Below, in pieces: positions 10,101-21,450 of a stretch of DNA of 64,000 bases. The translations under genes and the position numbers were made by a program. The stretch is from Microvelia longipes (lineage: Eukaryota; Arthropoda; Insecta; Hemiptera; Veliidae): assembly GCA_018340805.1 (NCBI GenBank), contig JACMZG010001863.1, forward strand, positions 25,461,011 through 25,525,010, written 5' to 3'. The notes beneath the pieces are model-generated. The model was not told the origin of the DNA. It searched no databases and saw only the letters and a list, made by a program, of their open reading frames with translations. Each line of letters starts with the position of its first letter. The stretch's first letter is position 1.

Positions 10101-13100
10101 TAAACTATTCCCACGATTTCATATCAGACCAACCTCATTGGTTCCTCAACACTATTTTCCCATGCAGTCAACTGATAATAACCATGTGTTTTCTATAGGG
10201 CCTTTTGACTGTTCAGTGATTTTTACTTATTGACTTAAGTGTTATTTTTAGACCTCCTGGTATATATAAACAAGATTACTTACAAGAATTATATAGAAAA
10301 TATGACGAGGTAGAGAACTGCGTAACTGCTCCAGAATTACCATCCTGGTGCTTTGGTAAGTTTTTTAATGATTGGTTATTATTGTATCTATTCAGGGTTT
10401 CATAATGTATTTAAATTTGGAATTTGGATAACTTTATTAGAAGGATTTTTCAATTGTTAAATCATTCTCTGCCAGGTTATGACTTACGTACATATTTTAT
10501 TTTCAAAAAAGAATTTTATCTACTTACGGCTGCAAAATTGCTCATTACCGAACTGTTTTTAAGCTGCAAAATGTCATTTTTCCTACACTGTCAACAAAAT
10601 ATTTAAAAACAGTATGGGAAAATGGCTTGGTTATAACCATTAAATATAATGGTAAAAAAGTCCAAACTCCCTAGGAGGAGAAATGAAACTATTTGAGGTT
10701 ATTATGTTGGCAACCCTGATATATATGGCTTGTTTTAATTTTTTACCATGAATTGTCAAATTGGTGTCATCGGTTTTTTTTATTTTTTGTTTAAATAAAG
10801 GCACTAGGTAATATAAAACGTATATAAACGATAACTTTTATAAACAAACGACAAGTTGCTAATAATCATAATGAATCAGATAAATAATAAAGAGAATGAA
10901 CATAGAAACATTGATGAATTATTGGACCACACGCCACCTGATATTTTAAGTATTGCATCAACTTTAAAACAGTCTACTGCCAAATTAAAGGTTATATTTT
11001 GAAGAAAAAGTCTTGCATATTTTTTTCTGCCGTAAGTAGATAATAGTATATTCTACTATGCAGCAAAGGAAACATTGCTGACTCGTTCTAGCATTTGTCT
11101 GCATCGGCTCCGCCTCTTCAGGTAAATCGCCATTTGCCTGACTTGGCTCCGCCTCGTCGGTCAAATGGGTTAATTACCAGCCTCGGCAGGTAATTTCAAT
11201 AGCCTGCCCTCGCCTTCAGCTCAGGGGCTAATATAAAACTCATCTGCAAAATTCCATTTTGCTGCCTAGTAGCATAATACACTATTGTTTTTTTCAAACA
11301 CGTATATATATTAAAGAAAATGCAAAAATAAACTAATATATCTCCTTGTATCTTCTCTCTACAATATCATGTAAAACATTCCTCTAGGACTACCTATTAT
11401 TATATCAATTTTTTACTATAATTATGATCAAAATAGGATGGGTGTAATGGCAAAGCAAAACCTTTGTCAATATATTTTCGATTGTTAAAATAACTAAGTC
11501 TATAGTCCAGTTTCAAGACTAAGTCTATAGTCCAGTTTCAAGACTAAGTCTATATATATAGTTAGTTCTATTTTTACTCTTGACATTGACTCCATTTAAT
11601 ATATTCCTCTTATAGAGTCTGTGAACTAGATCCAGCAGCAACAATTACCAGGGGACTAGGCCAAACAACTTTTTATTAATTCTTAAGTGCAGCCTGTGTC
11701 ATCAATAAATGATTGTTTCTCTGACTTTTCCTTGTCATTTACAGTGTCTCACAGGTTGGAGTTTTGATAATATAGTGTTATATTATCTTTAACTTTTCTT
11801 AATGGACTTTTAGTTTGTTATTTGTTGTATCTGTTTAGTTCTATGAGTTCTGTTTTGTTCTATCTGGATCAAGATCCCCTTCCATATTTAATTTGAAAAC
11901 TCTCATAAGCATAATCTCATTAAATAAATAAATCTAATTTTTATTTATTTACTCATGATTTTTACAACAAATAATAAATAAAGACATTTCAAGTAATGTA
12001 TTAGGTCATGTATTATAGAACTGCTTCTGATAAGATAAGATAGAAAACAAACAGTGGCTTTTTACTCAAAATAACTTTTATTGATATTGGACTACTATTA
12101 CCCCTCTTAATTGAGGGAGGTTTTGCTTCAACTCATGAACCAATTAACATATTATAGTTGTAAGTAATAAAGAGTCATATAACATCTAATATTGGTAATC
12201 TTGGGAACAATGCATATACCTATTTTTAAAACCCTTTTAGTCAAACACTAATCTATTAAAACCCTAGACTGAAGTGTTTTTGTAAATGATGTTGTAACAA
12301 TCATTTATTAAAAATCTTAAACTTAATTATTACAAAAGAACTGCACGTAAAGATTAATGTAAAATGTTGTCAGGTTGGTCTCCCAGCAAGTGTGGATGGT
12401 ATCCTCACACTATTTTGGGACACCTGTAATTTTAATCATTTCTGCTAAATTAGACTTTGATTCTGCTAGAAATAACAACGAATTTACCTTGTATTTAATA
12501 TATTTAGACCTTCGTAGTGATCATCTTCAGAATATCTGAAACATACAAACAACGGAACAGCAAATTACTATAGAGAATAAAACACAATAATTTTCAAATA
12601 TTTAACAACTAGAAGTACTTTATCATTAATAAAGTAAAACAAGCTTCACATTAAATGGTTAACTATAAATAGTATAATAATATTACAAAAAATATTAGAA
12701 ATTAGACAAATATATAAAATAATGGAGCGATGGCTTTAATTGTAGGGTAAGAGTAAACAATAAAAATCTGCTGAATATTGGAGACTATTTCCTTCATTTG
12801 TTAGGAATTTGTATTGTGTTACATTTTTTAAAAATTTCTTATTATTGTATTTATTTTACTTTAGAAGAAGAAGAAAGTATAGATGATAATGGAGATAAGA
12901 TAGAAACTCCTTCTAATTCATATGATAAAAAAAGAAAACATAAAGAACACAGGTATGACCATTTTCTATGCCATGTTGATGTTTTGTACTTAAGGAACTT
13001 GGGCTAACATTGTTATCAGGCCTCAATCTTAGTGTGTAAATACTTAAATCTTTCATTTTTTTGTGACATTTTAAAAAAAAATATTTACTAAATAACTGAA

Positions 13101-16100
13101 GTTATTTACTTGTTTCAACTGCTTATTGTAGTAGTAAATCCTATTGACACATTAATCAATTTTTTACCTATTTTCTTTTTTGGTGATTACTGTTAAGTTT
13201 CATCTAACGTAAATTGAAATAAAAAACCTATTAAAAAGGTTTATTAGATCATAAAGTCATCAGTTGCTTTATTCTAACCAAGGGGGGTAACTTGAATGTG
13301 AAAAAGTATGGATTCGATTATTGCAAGATACTAAAATTAGTGTTCCAGCGGACTATTAAGGACAACTCATGAACTAACCCCAATAGCTTTCCAAAATTAC
13401 TGATATATTTTTAAATTTATGTACACCATGGCAACTATTGCTTATGACCGCTACATTTATTGTTATTATAAATGATTGTTTTAATCTAATAAAAATTATT
13501 TGCCATTGTCATGTTATGTATTCCAATAATTTAAAAACTAATAGTAAAATAAGTTTTTGACACTTCCACAGAATGCTACTGATAGCAGGTAAGTTTAAAT
13601 TTTATTTAATTATTTTTTTTTATTTAATCAATTTTAACAGCTTTGTATTTGCTTCTAGGGGACCCAACAATCATTATAAAAAGCCCAGAACAGATAAAGT
13701 ACCTGAATTCATGGAAGGGATACCAGGAGTAGAAGCTGTTATGGATCCTGCAGTTATTCGTATGGTACAGAAAACCTGTTCCGACCTGTGTGGATTTGAA
13801 AAGTAAGGGCCTCTCTATTTGATTTTATTTTATGTTAGTTAAATTTGATAATAAAAAAGTGTTAGGTGACAAATATTAATATTATCTACTGAAAATTTTA
13901 ATAAAAATGTTTAAATTATTGGCAGTGCATTCAGGGTGGAACATTTAAGATATGCCAAGATTAAATCATTATTAATATTCATTGATATGTTTGTACTTCT
14001 ATCGGAATTGCTAAAACATTTTTTTTAAAATATGTGTATTTGATTATATTATTTCAGGAGTCTGCTTGGTAATGCCTCAAAAATTAGATTTTTTTTCTTA
14101 ATATCAACATTTAATCAAAGAAACATTCCGAAACTTTGGTCTTTTATTGTTTATTATAATTATTTAATGGTAATTTTACTATTGAAATTTTAAATTTGTG
14201 TAGAAGGGGATTTCCTGGTTGCCAGCCTGTTTCAATGGGGCGAGAAAATATAAATTTTCTACTTGAAAAGCCATACAGGGTTTCATGGAAAGCTGATGGA
14301 ACTAGGTAATTTCTATTCCCTAGTTAGTTACCAGTTGTTTTGTATTTTCTTGCAAAATGTGGTATGTATACTATAACAATAGTTTATATTATTAAATAAA
14401 ATTATAAATAATTAAGGGCCCCAATTTTTTTAGCTCTATGAGTGAATAGTAACTTTTATTTTGATTTTTGACACCTTAAAAAAATGTACATTGTGGCTGG
14501 AGATCAATTTGTATAGCTTTGGAAAACATTTCAATAAACTTGTTTCTTTTAAAAAAAAATCATAATTTAAAGCCAAGTTCCTTTATATACTATTTAATCA
14601 AACATGAAATCATTAATTGTAAAAAATACAATTATAACGGGAGCTTGGCTGAATAATATAATTTAACATTACTTATTTATAAAGGAGAAAAATATTGATC
14701 CCATAAGAAATAATATATTTGGATAAAAAAATTGAGACCAGAGACATTTTACTTTACGCACTTAAATTTGAAGTGTTTATTTATTTTTATTTACAGGTTA
14801 GGAAAAAATCCTTAGTTATTCTTAGTAATATCAATAGTTTATTGATATTAAATAAGCTGTGAAGTCTGGACTTCACAGCTTTCATAATTATCTGAGTCTT
14901 TTGTTCTTTGTCAGTCTTTTTTTTTCTCAGTGCACATAAAGAAAATTAATAGTTTTATTATAATATAAATCTGCAAAGATTTTTTGGCTCTGGTTTTCCT
15001 TAATTTTGTCCCAGCCAAGAAAATAATTAAGATTTTTTGGTTTTAATTATACTTCATTCATTACATCTTGGCACCTTGAATATACCTATAAATTTTTTTG
15101 TGTGGTTCTTAACAATAAAATAAATTTATTTGATTTGTATATCATGTGTATATAGTCATAGATATGTATGTGGTGTTGAAGATATGTGTGATGCAAGATT
15201 AATTAGACAGTAACCTTATTTAGTTTATTTATTACAACGCCTTATTTATGTTTAATTCCAATCTGTGGTTGTTTCCTGTAGATATATGATGCTTATACTT
15301 GGTGAAAACAGAGTATACTTTATAGACCGAGATAATTCTGTGTTTCAAGTCAATGGATTAAGATTTGTTCACAGGAAGGATATTCATAGACATTTGTCTA
15401 CAACACTTGTTGATGGGGTACGTGCTTTATTTATGAAATTAGCTTAACAGCACTATCATTAAGGGGCTTTATAGACCTGATAAGAAAATTAAATAAGGAC
15501 ACTTAAATGCTGAGTAAACCACACACAGGTCTATATGGACCTTGTGAGATTGCTAATTGGTTTAACCCTCTAATTATAGCAATTGTTATAAGTTTATATA
15601 AATTTCTTACTATTCTGTGTATCTTTTATTATTTATCGATTATGTAGTATTTTTTGATTTAATTGAAACTCTTAAAAAAGTCTTGGTTTTTGACTTAACT
15701 TGATAATGTGATGAGGAAAAGTTCTGAGGTACCCCATACCCAATTTTTGTTGTATTATAGAGGTTACTGTATTTCTTTGATTATTAAGTATCGAGGGTGT
15801 TCAGGTTACTTTTTATATGTTTTAAAATTCGATCGATAGGACCCCTCTAGTAATAATATCTCTATGCTTCTCCCACTACAAACCAAATTTCAGGGGGTCA
15901 CTAGTGACCCCCTGAAATTTAATCTATTAACTTATATTCTGTGCTTGGCTATGCCATTAAGATTTAAACATTTTATATGTACTAATTATTTTTTCACAAT
16001 TTGTGCAGGAAATGGTTATTGATAAGCATGAAGGTATGGATATACCTCGGTACCTTGTTTATGATGTCATTATGGTTGATTCCATGGATGTCAGACAGTA

Positions 16101-19100
16101 TAACTTTCATCCTGAAAGACTTCGTATTATAGAAGTATGTTTTATTATTTTTCATTGTATTCTGTTTCTCATTTGATGTTATAACTCCAAGTGATTGATT
16201 AACATTTAAAATTAAGGAAGAAAAATTAGAAAATTAAGTTACATTGAGGGAGTGGTATGTGGGGAAAAACAGAATATGGATTAGACACACAGATTAAACC
16301 AATCATATTCTATAGTTTATTATGAGCTGAGAAATTTGTTGATTTAATTTGTTAACATGACCTTATCTTTTTGTTATGTTTCCAAAGCAACTCAATGTAT
16401 TAATAAATTTAACAATTTGAGTTGATAAAGAATTTTTAAATTAAGTTTAATTACATAAATGTTCATTTGTATTTGGAGATTTTTCTTTGTTAAGGGGTAG
16501 AATAGTTATTTATGTGCTTAGAGATTAAAATGAGCTATTTTTAATTTGGTTCCCGCGACAAAGCCAATGGAACCAAGAATTTTAAATCATGGTTTAGCCA
16601 TGAGAATGATAAAAGAGGGAGTTACTCCTCTAGTGCTTACAACATTTTATCTCCAAAAGTATTTATACTGATTAAGTATCTGTTACAAGTAAAATACGTC
16701 TTTACTTGAAAGATTTGTTTTGGGGCACCCTTAAAGATTTAAGGGGGTTCAACCAGAAACTTTTTGCTAGTTCATAAGAAGTTATTAAAGGCAATTTTAA
16801 TTCTTTTGATGGTACATTCCATAAATTTATAAGGGTCTTTCGTGTAATAAAAATTTTTATTTTTATTTTTAGGGCCAAGGTAATCTCTTGTAATGACTGT
16901 AATGTACAACTTTAATCCCATACACGTCATATGTATCATACTTTAATGCCATATGTCGTACTTATCATACTTTAATCCCATATTTAATATGTATCATACT
17001 TTAACCCATATGTCATACTTATCTTACTTTATTCCCATATGTTATAGCAGTCTCGCATTTTAAAATTAGAGGTAAAAACACTTATTTTAGTCCTGTCTAA
17101 CTATAATCTAAAATTTGATTATAGTTAAGATTAGAAGTAGAGTAGTAGATTAGTAGTTAAGTTTTGGGGATAGAGAATGATTTATTTTATTTTTTGAGTG
17201 GTTTGGATTTAATAATGATTTCTATATATTTCTGTGGTAATTTTGTTGGGCTTTAGGGTAATACATTATGTTATTATTATTATTTGTTTTAGATGGATAT
17301 TATCAATCCTAGGAATAAAGCAATCTCAGAAGGGTATATTAATAAAGCCAGTGAGCCATTTAGTGTTAGACTTAAAATGTTTTTACCCATTGACAAGGCA
17401 TCTAGTTTCCTTAGTGAAAAATTCTCTCAGCAATTGACTCATGAACCTGATGGCCTCATATTTCAACCGTCTAGAGAGGTATTTTTTAATGCTTTCCGGG
17501 GGAATTTTTGTTTGTATCTCTCTGCTTATGATATACCTCAAAAGTCAGGAACCATAGAGGATGATTCATTTACATGTTACAAAATATATATATTTTTTTC
17601 TGAAAACTTATGTTTTAAAAGTAGATAAAGGTAGGTGTCATTATAAGTTGTCAAAAGAAATATTTTTTCATTGTTATGAATGATGGTTTGACTTATTCAG
17701 TAGTACTGTCCTCCCAACCCCCTGACTATATTAGGCTGTTCTTAATTACTTATTATGCTAAATAATTTTAAACTTATCTGGAATGATTTATTTTTTTTTC
17801 TTTATTGTTGTTCAGAATGTCTATCTTTCTTTCTTTAGTTAATCTATGGTAAATATGGAAGCTAATAATAAGTAATTAAAAACTTTTTGTTGTCTCATTA
17901 TAGTCAATAATTTAAGAATAAACAAACAAGTAAAATAAAATAGTTCTTAACTTTTATTTTTTAAGACCTGACTGAAATTGAGTCTTTCCCTAAGTTTTAA
18001 TTTCAGAAGGGTACCACAGCTCTGTGCTGATTTGCAAAAAATTTAAAAAAGAAATATCTTTCTCTGGTTGTTTTTAATGCAATAAATGGTTATTGTTATT
18101 ATTATTATTATTATGAATGATGATGGGATATTTGATCAATTCTCTGAATATAGACTATTGAAGACTTTAGTCCTAAAACTATTTCAAGGACTGCAATCTT
18201 CAGTTATATTTTTAACACCCCATCAATTCTGAATATAGTTTAACAAGCCTACTTATGACAAAATGAATTCATTAATTTGGTTTCCAATTTGGAAATCTGT
18301 TTTTATTTGGTACTATTCAATTTAAGTATATGTATAGATTAGGAAATAAAAATAATGCTAGAACAAATTAATGTTTTTGCTTAAAAACTAATTTTTTACT
18401 TTTTATTAAAATCGAATGGTGTTTCATGCACTCAGATGGCCTAAAAAATAGCGGCACCAATTTAGTGTAATTCTAATGAAAATCGTGGCTTAGTTTGGGG
18501 AATCAAATAGAATTTTCATATTATATAATTGAGAATGTATGACTTCCCTATGGCACAAAGTGAACACGATTGATAAAAATAAGATAAGATAATGAGATCC
18601 AGGTCTATTAAAAAGAGTAAATAAAACAAATTTTAAAATAAAATATTTGGATAGAAGTATCCAAATATTTTTTTTATATGAGTATATTTTATTATTTTTT
18701 AAGGACTCCCAGATACCTCTTAAAGCTGTAGATTTTATCTTATTCCTTCCTTTAATAGTATAGTAGAGTAAAAATTATTGTAACTCCTGATGAAATTTAA
18801 TCAAGAAAATAAAAATATTTTGAAGAGAGTATTCTTATTACAAAATTATTACATTTAATTTTAAAATTGATTGGCCTGCAATCATGTAATTTTTTATTGT
18901 TGCAGCCTTACATATCAGGTAGATGCATGGACGTATTGAAATGGAAGCCTCCGTCTCATAACTCAGTTGATTTTAAGTTAAAAATAGTCAAAGAAGAAGG
19001 ATTAGGGTTTGTATTCATATTTGTATTGCTTAAATCTGACTGTTAAATTATAATTTTAATTATTGCATAGAAATAAAAAACTGTCTTTTTCTCTGATTGA

Positions 19101-21136
19101 TTGTCCTGTTAATCCAATAATCCAGCTATGTGATGTAAACTTGCTTTGACAATTTTAAAGATTGTTATGAAGTGTTACCAACATGATCTTTTTTTTAAAT
19201 ACATGTCACTAAATCATATTGGAGTGGAATCGACAAATAAATTCATTCCATTCTAAAAGTTCTGCAAGTTTCACCTAAATATATTTTAACTTAAATTGAC
19301 AGATTTCTTGTTAAGAGACCTCCCCTGACAATATCAGTTCCTTCAACACTGATATCAATCCTAAATGAAAAAACTTTCTTATTTGACACCTTAAAATACT
19401 GTAGTAAAAACACTGTTAATTCTATTCCACTATACAAAAAATTTAAACAAATTAAATGAACAATCAGTGCTATCAAATCAACAAACACTTTGTTAGCTTA
19501 AACAAAAACAATTTTCTGTGATTTCACCCGATTTGTGATCTTTAATTTTTTTTTGCTTTGTTTAGTATTTTAACTAAAAAAGTTGGTTACTTGTATGTGG
19601 GTGGAGCTGATCAACCATTTGACAAAATCAAATATTCTAATTCTCTTAAAGACATGGATGGTAAAATCATTGAGTGCACCTATAGTAATAAAAATGGTTG
19701 GGTTTTCATGAGAGAAAGGACTGATAAATCATATCCTAATAGTTACACTACTGCTGCCTGTAAGTATAATCTATTTAATTTATTAATAAAGGTTTTGAGG
19801 TAGTTAGTATTAAGAAGTTTGCCTTTGATTTTACAGATAATAATAATTGCAGGTACCTGGTCTAACTATAACCCACCAGATAATGATATAATTATCTCGA
19901 CAAAGGTTCAGTTAAAGCATACCTCAAACCTCTGTGACCTTAACTAATCAATTTAATTTTTGCGGGTAAAACCCCCCTTCATTTTAGTCGCCTAAAATGA
20001 ATACAGTAATACCCTAGGCTAGTTATACTATAATATAATTCAATAAACAAAAAAAACATAGTACAATTCACGAGACATCATCACATGACCTCATAAAAAC
20101 TTTTTTTTTCTTTTTAAAAAGCTAAAAATTATTTTTAAATAAAAATGTTTTAAGAAATTACCTATTCCTATACTCTTATTTTTTGAATGGTATTTTCTTA
20201 TTAGAAACCCAAACATTTACTCTGATGCACATGATTTCTGATTTCACTTAAGTCTGTCCTACCTGTACCTTTTTCAGATTTCCTCAATTTACTCTTTCAC
20301 TACTTTGCTGTAGACTTAAAATTTTGTTCACATACTCAGCAAATTATGCTAAGTGAAATCTAACGTTACCATCTTATCCAACCCGTTCTACAAGTTTCAA
20401 TGTGGAGTATACCAAATTTGGTGCAGTTCTGATAAAATATGTGGCCGTGATTTAGGTTTCTGTAGAAAATATTTCTTTTAGACGCAAAATGACATATTTG
20501 AGTTTTGGGAAATTTTATTTACTTTAAATAAAATTACAAAGAAAGTTACATTTACTTCTTTTTACCATTCTGATTGTTCCTTCTATTCATTCTAATACAA
20601 CCATAATAAAAAAAACTTGAGAGGAGTAATCTCTATCATCGATTAAAGTCAAAATAAAGCCATTGTAAGAGTAGCAAAGGAAGTGAATGAGTTCAGGTAA
20701 AAATTAATTTAAGTAAAATATTAAAAGAAAATAGCAGAAAACTCTATCAAGTAACAAAGGGAAACCTTGCTACTCTTACAATGACCTCTAAACTAGATAT
20801 TGTAATTTTGAAGTAATCCAAATGTAGGTTTCATCTATTAAATAAAGGCATTTAAAATTTCAATCGTCGGATGGAGTGATCAAACTGTATGATTCTAATC
20901 ATTGTAACCTTTAAGAGAGAACTTAATTATAATTAAAAGTGTGATGAGTTTCTTTAAAATATTATAGTTTATAATTTCATCAAAAAAACTATATTTATCA
21001 TTTTTCAGCTGTTTGTGAATCTATTAAACATCCAGTTACAAAGGAATACTTGTTTCAAATAATTGAAGAAGCCAAATACAAAGGAGACTTTGATAGAGAG
21101 ATTATGCCCCCGCCGCCTAACTTTCAACGAAGGTAG
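7017..21136 (+). CDS. RNGTT: Bifunctional mRNA-capping enzyme, 13 coding exons (RNA 5'-triphosphatase + guanylyltransferase)
   Basis: The enzyme removes the gamma phosphate from nascent Pol II transcripts and then transfers GMP from GTP to the 5' end; it works in the nucleus on RNA polymerase II. The joined exons are 7017-7199, 8285-8495, 9514-9625, 10252-10355, 12865-12952, 13659-13802, 14204-14305, 15282-15417, 16009-16134, 17293-17478, 18906-19006, 19566-19759 and 21009-21136. They give 604 residues, close to the human protein (about 600). Residues 1-205 are the cysteine-phosphatase domain, with P-loop [10 protein letters not shown] at 134-143 (catalytic C135, R141). Residues 205-255 are an acidic then Lys/Arg-rich linker. 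The guanylyltransferase follows: motif I KADGTR with nucleophile K310, III LVDGEMVID, IIIa [39 protein letters not shown]. The C-terminus is [10 protein letters not shown]. All introns are GT-AG and every phase agrees. The ATG at 7017 has A at -3 and fits the family N-terminus ([10 protein letters not shown]). No break or missing catalytic residue was seen. Confidence 0.96.
7265..7650. mobile_element. MITE family B copy 1, in capping enzyme intron 1
   Basis: Terminal inverted repeats TATAGTGGAATAGAAT and ATTCTATTCCACTATA bound a 386-bp element with TA at the edges. Related copies lie at 19215-19435 and 23935-24223. It has no transposase frame, so it would be non-autonomous. Confidence 0.75.
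8285..8495 (+). CDS. RNGTT: Capping enzyme exon 2
   Basis: Acceptor TTTTTCAG lies just before 8285 and donor GTAATT just after 8495 (ends in phase 1). It encodes about residues 62-131, including [18 protein letters not shown] and [13 protein letters not shown], the conserved core preceding the phosphatase P-loop. Confidence 0.95.
9514..9625 (+). CDS. RNGTT: Capping enzyme exon 3, triphosphatase active site
   Basis: Acceptor ATTTCAG, donor GTTTGT (a weaker but usable donor), ends in phase 2. It carries [13 protein letters not shown], the HCxxxxxR(T) loop of cysteine-type RNA 5'-triphosphatases, then [13 protein letters not shown]. Confidence 0.96.
10021..10198. mobile_element. MITE family A copy 3, in capping enzyme intron 3
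   Basis: ACATGGTTATTTTCAGTTGA at the left pairs with CAACTGATAATAACCATGTG at the right, with internal halves typical of the family (TTAGTCCTGGATGTTAAAC). Confidence 0.75.
10252..10355 (+). CDS. RNGTT: Capping enzyme exon 4
   Basis: Acceptor ATTTTTAG, donor GTAAGT, ends in phase 1. It encodes [18 protein letters not shown] and then PELPSWCF, the end of the triphosphatase domain and the conserved WCF that opens the linker. Confidence 0.95.
10871..11002 (+). CDS. Short ORF nested in capping enzyme intron 4, unknown
   Basis: A 43-codon frame from ATG, beginning [15 protein letters not shown] and continuing [18 protein letters not shown]. Its polar, mixed composition is unlike the Phe/Tyr/Ile-rich chance frames of this window. 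It could be a first exon (weak donor AAG-GTTATA at 10991), a remnant, or chance. It has no place in the capping enzyme reading frame. Confidence 0.25.
   Translation: MNQINNKENEHRNIDELLDHTPPDILSIASTLKQSTAKLKVIF
11040..11287. mobile_element. GC-richer inverted-repeat element in intron 4 (family D)
   Basis: AATAGTATATTCTACTATGC near the left edge is matched, imperfectly, by the complement of TAGTAGCATAATACACTATT at the right, with GCAGCAAA inside both ends. The interior has direct GGCTCCGCCTC repeats and stands out from the AT-rich intron. Confidence 0.5.
11493..11556. repeat. 25-bp tandem repeat, about 2.5 copies
   Basis: Units start at 11493, 11518 and 11543 with ACTAAGTCTATAGTCCAG and TTTCAAG; the third is cut short and runs into TATATATA. 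Confidence 0.85.
11557..12864. other. Remainder of intron 4
   Basis: AT-rich intron sequence; no further exon or element recognised. Confidence 0.5.
12865..12952 (+). CDS. RNGTT: Capping enzyme exon 5, linker
   Basis: Acceptor ACTTTAG, donor GTATGA, ends in phase 2. It encodes an acidic run ([12 protein letters not shown]) followed by a basic run (KKRKHKEHR), the charge pattern expected of the interdomain linker. It is read from conservation of layout rather than sequence. Confidence 0.88.
13659..13802 (+). CDS. RNGTT: Capping enzyme exon 6
   Basis: Acceptor GCTTCTAG, donor GTAAGG, ends in phase 2. It encodes the region [13 protein letters not shown] and [12 protein letters not shown], which matches the entry to the guanylyltransferase domain. 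Confidence 0.93.
14204..14305 (+). CDS. RNGTT: Capping enzyme exon 7, guanylyltransferase nucleophile
   Basis: Acceptor TTGTGTAG, donor GTAATT, ends in phase 2. It encodes [15 protein letters not shown] and [11 protein letters not shown]310 in KADG is the residue that forms the covalent GMP adduct. The intron falls inside the final Arg codon of motif I. Confidence 0.96.
15282..15417 (+). CDS. RNGTT: Capping enzyme exon 8
   Basis: Acceptor TTCCTGTAG, donor GTACGT, phase 0. It encodes [18 protein letters not shown] and continues to TTLVDG, the first half of motif III. Confidence 0.95.
15708..15755 (+). repeat. 3' tail fragment of the 5S-like repeat family, intron 8
   Basis: GATGAGGAAAAGTTCTGAGG, then TACCCCATACCCAATTTTT, matches the family terminus. 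Confidence 0.55.
15885..15920. repeat. 36-bp perfect palindrome, intron 8
   Basis: AAATTTCAGGGGGTCACT followed directly by its exact reverse complement, with no spacer. Confidence 0.9.
16009..16134 (+). CDS. RNGTT: Capping enzyme exon 9
   Basis: Acceptor TTTGTGCAG, donor GTATGT, phase 0. It begins EMVID, completing motif III (LVDG-E), then [11 protein letters not shown] (motif IIIa) and the [11 protein letters not shown] segment. Confidence 0.95.
16890..17045. repeat. Degenerate tandem repeat in intron 9
   Basis: About five units of roughly 30 bp with the core CATATGTATCATACTTTA / CCCATATGTCATACTTAT. Confidence 0.75.
17293..17478 (+). CDS. RNGTT: Capping enzyme exon 10
   Basis: Acceptor TTTGTTTTAG, donor GTATTT, phase 0. 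It encodes [16 protein letters not shown] and [12 protein letters not shown] (motif IV). The frame stays open into the intron to 17628, but splicing to exon 11 restores motif V, so the read-through is not used. Confidence 0.95.
18906..19006 (+). CDS. RNGTT: Capping enzyme exon 11
   Basis: Acceptor TTGTTGCAG, donor GTTTGT, ends in phase 2. It encodes [20 protein letters not shown] (motif V). Just before it the protein carries one residue more than human, at the exon 10/11 junction. Confidence 0.94.
19215..19435. mobile_element. MITE family B copy 2, in capping enzyme intron 11
   Basis: TATTGGAGTGGAATCGACAA at the left and TTCTATTCCACTATAC at the right match the family B ends. It is shorter and more diverged than copy 1. 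Confidence 0.6.
19566..19759 (+). CDS. RNGTT: Capping enzyme exon 12
   Basis: Acceptor TTTGTTTAG, donor GTAAGT, ends in phase 1. It encodes [20 protein letters not shown] and [14 protein letters not shown] (motif VI), in the oligonucleotide-binding fold domain. Confidence 0.96.
20610..20800. repeat. Inverted repeat in intron 12
   Basis: CCATTGTAAGAGTAGCAAAG at about 20659 is matched by the complement of CTTGCTACTCTTACAATG at about 20767; it is probably a small foldback. Confidence 0.55.
21009..21136 (+). CDS. RNGTT: Capping enzyme exon 13 (stop codon)
   Basis: Acceptor ATTTTTCAG. It encodes [16 protein letters not shown] and ends [12 protein letters not shown] before TAG at 21134-21136. The MPPPP tail is typical of animal capping enzymes. 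Confidence 0.95.
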
Positions 21137-21444
21137 CATCAACCTTCTTGTTCCACGCTTCCGCCCCCCTCTCCCTCTCACTCAACAAACTACCCTCCTG
21201 TCAATATCGAACCAGGAGGAGAGTAATGAAAATTATTTTAATTTATTTGTAATATTTAGTAAATTTTTGTAAAAACTGATTGAAAACTGTCTTGCATTAT
21301 TTTATTAATGTTTCCTATATCCCTGTAATTTTTATTTATTTAAAAATAGATGGTTTAAATAGAGTATATTTTACTATTTTTTTATTGCTTTATCTGAAAG
21401 TTTATTATGTAGTATAACTCACTGTAAAGTATTATAAAGAAACA

Positions 21445-21450
21445 AATAAA
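21445..21450 (+). terminator. Poly(A) signal of the capping enzyme
   Basis: AATAAA about 310 nt after the stop codon in an AT-rich 3' UTR. It is the first canonical hexamer I noticed downstream of the stop; the cleavage site itself cannot be fixed. Confidence 0.55.

Noticed and set aside
13572..13588. Possible 17-nt microexon between CACAG and GTAAG before exon 6
   Set aside because: Including it shifts the frame and gives an early stop in exon 6; joining exon 5 directly to 13659 keeps the frame.
17479..17628. Read-through extension of capping enzyme exon 10 to a stop at 17628
   Set aside because: It would remove motifs V and VI; a donor at 17479 joins in phase to exon 11, which carries motif V.
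21063..21272. 69-codon frame overlapping the end of the capping enzyme
   Set aside because: Different frame over exon 13 and its 3' UTR; the conserved MPPPP ending fixes the true frame.
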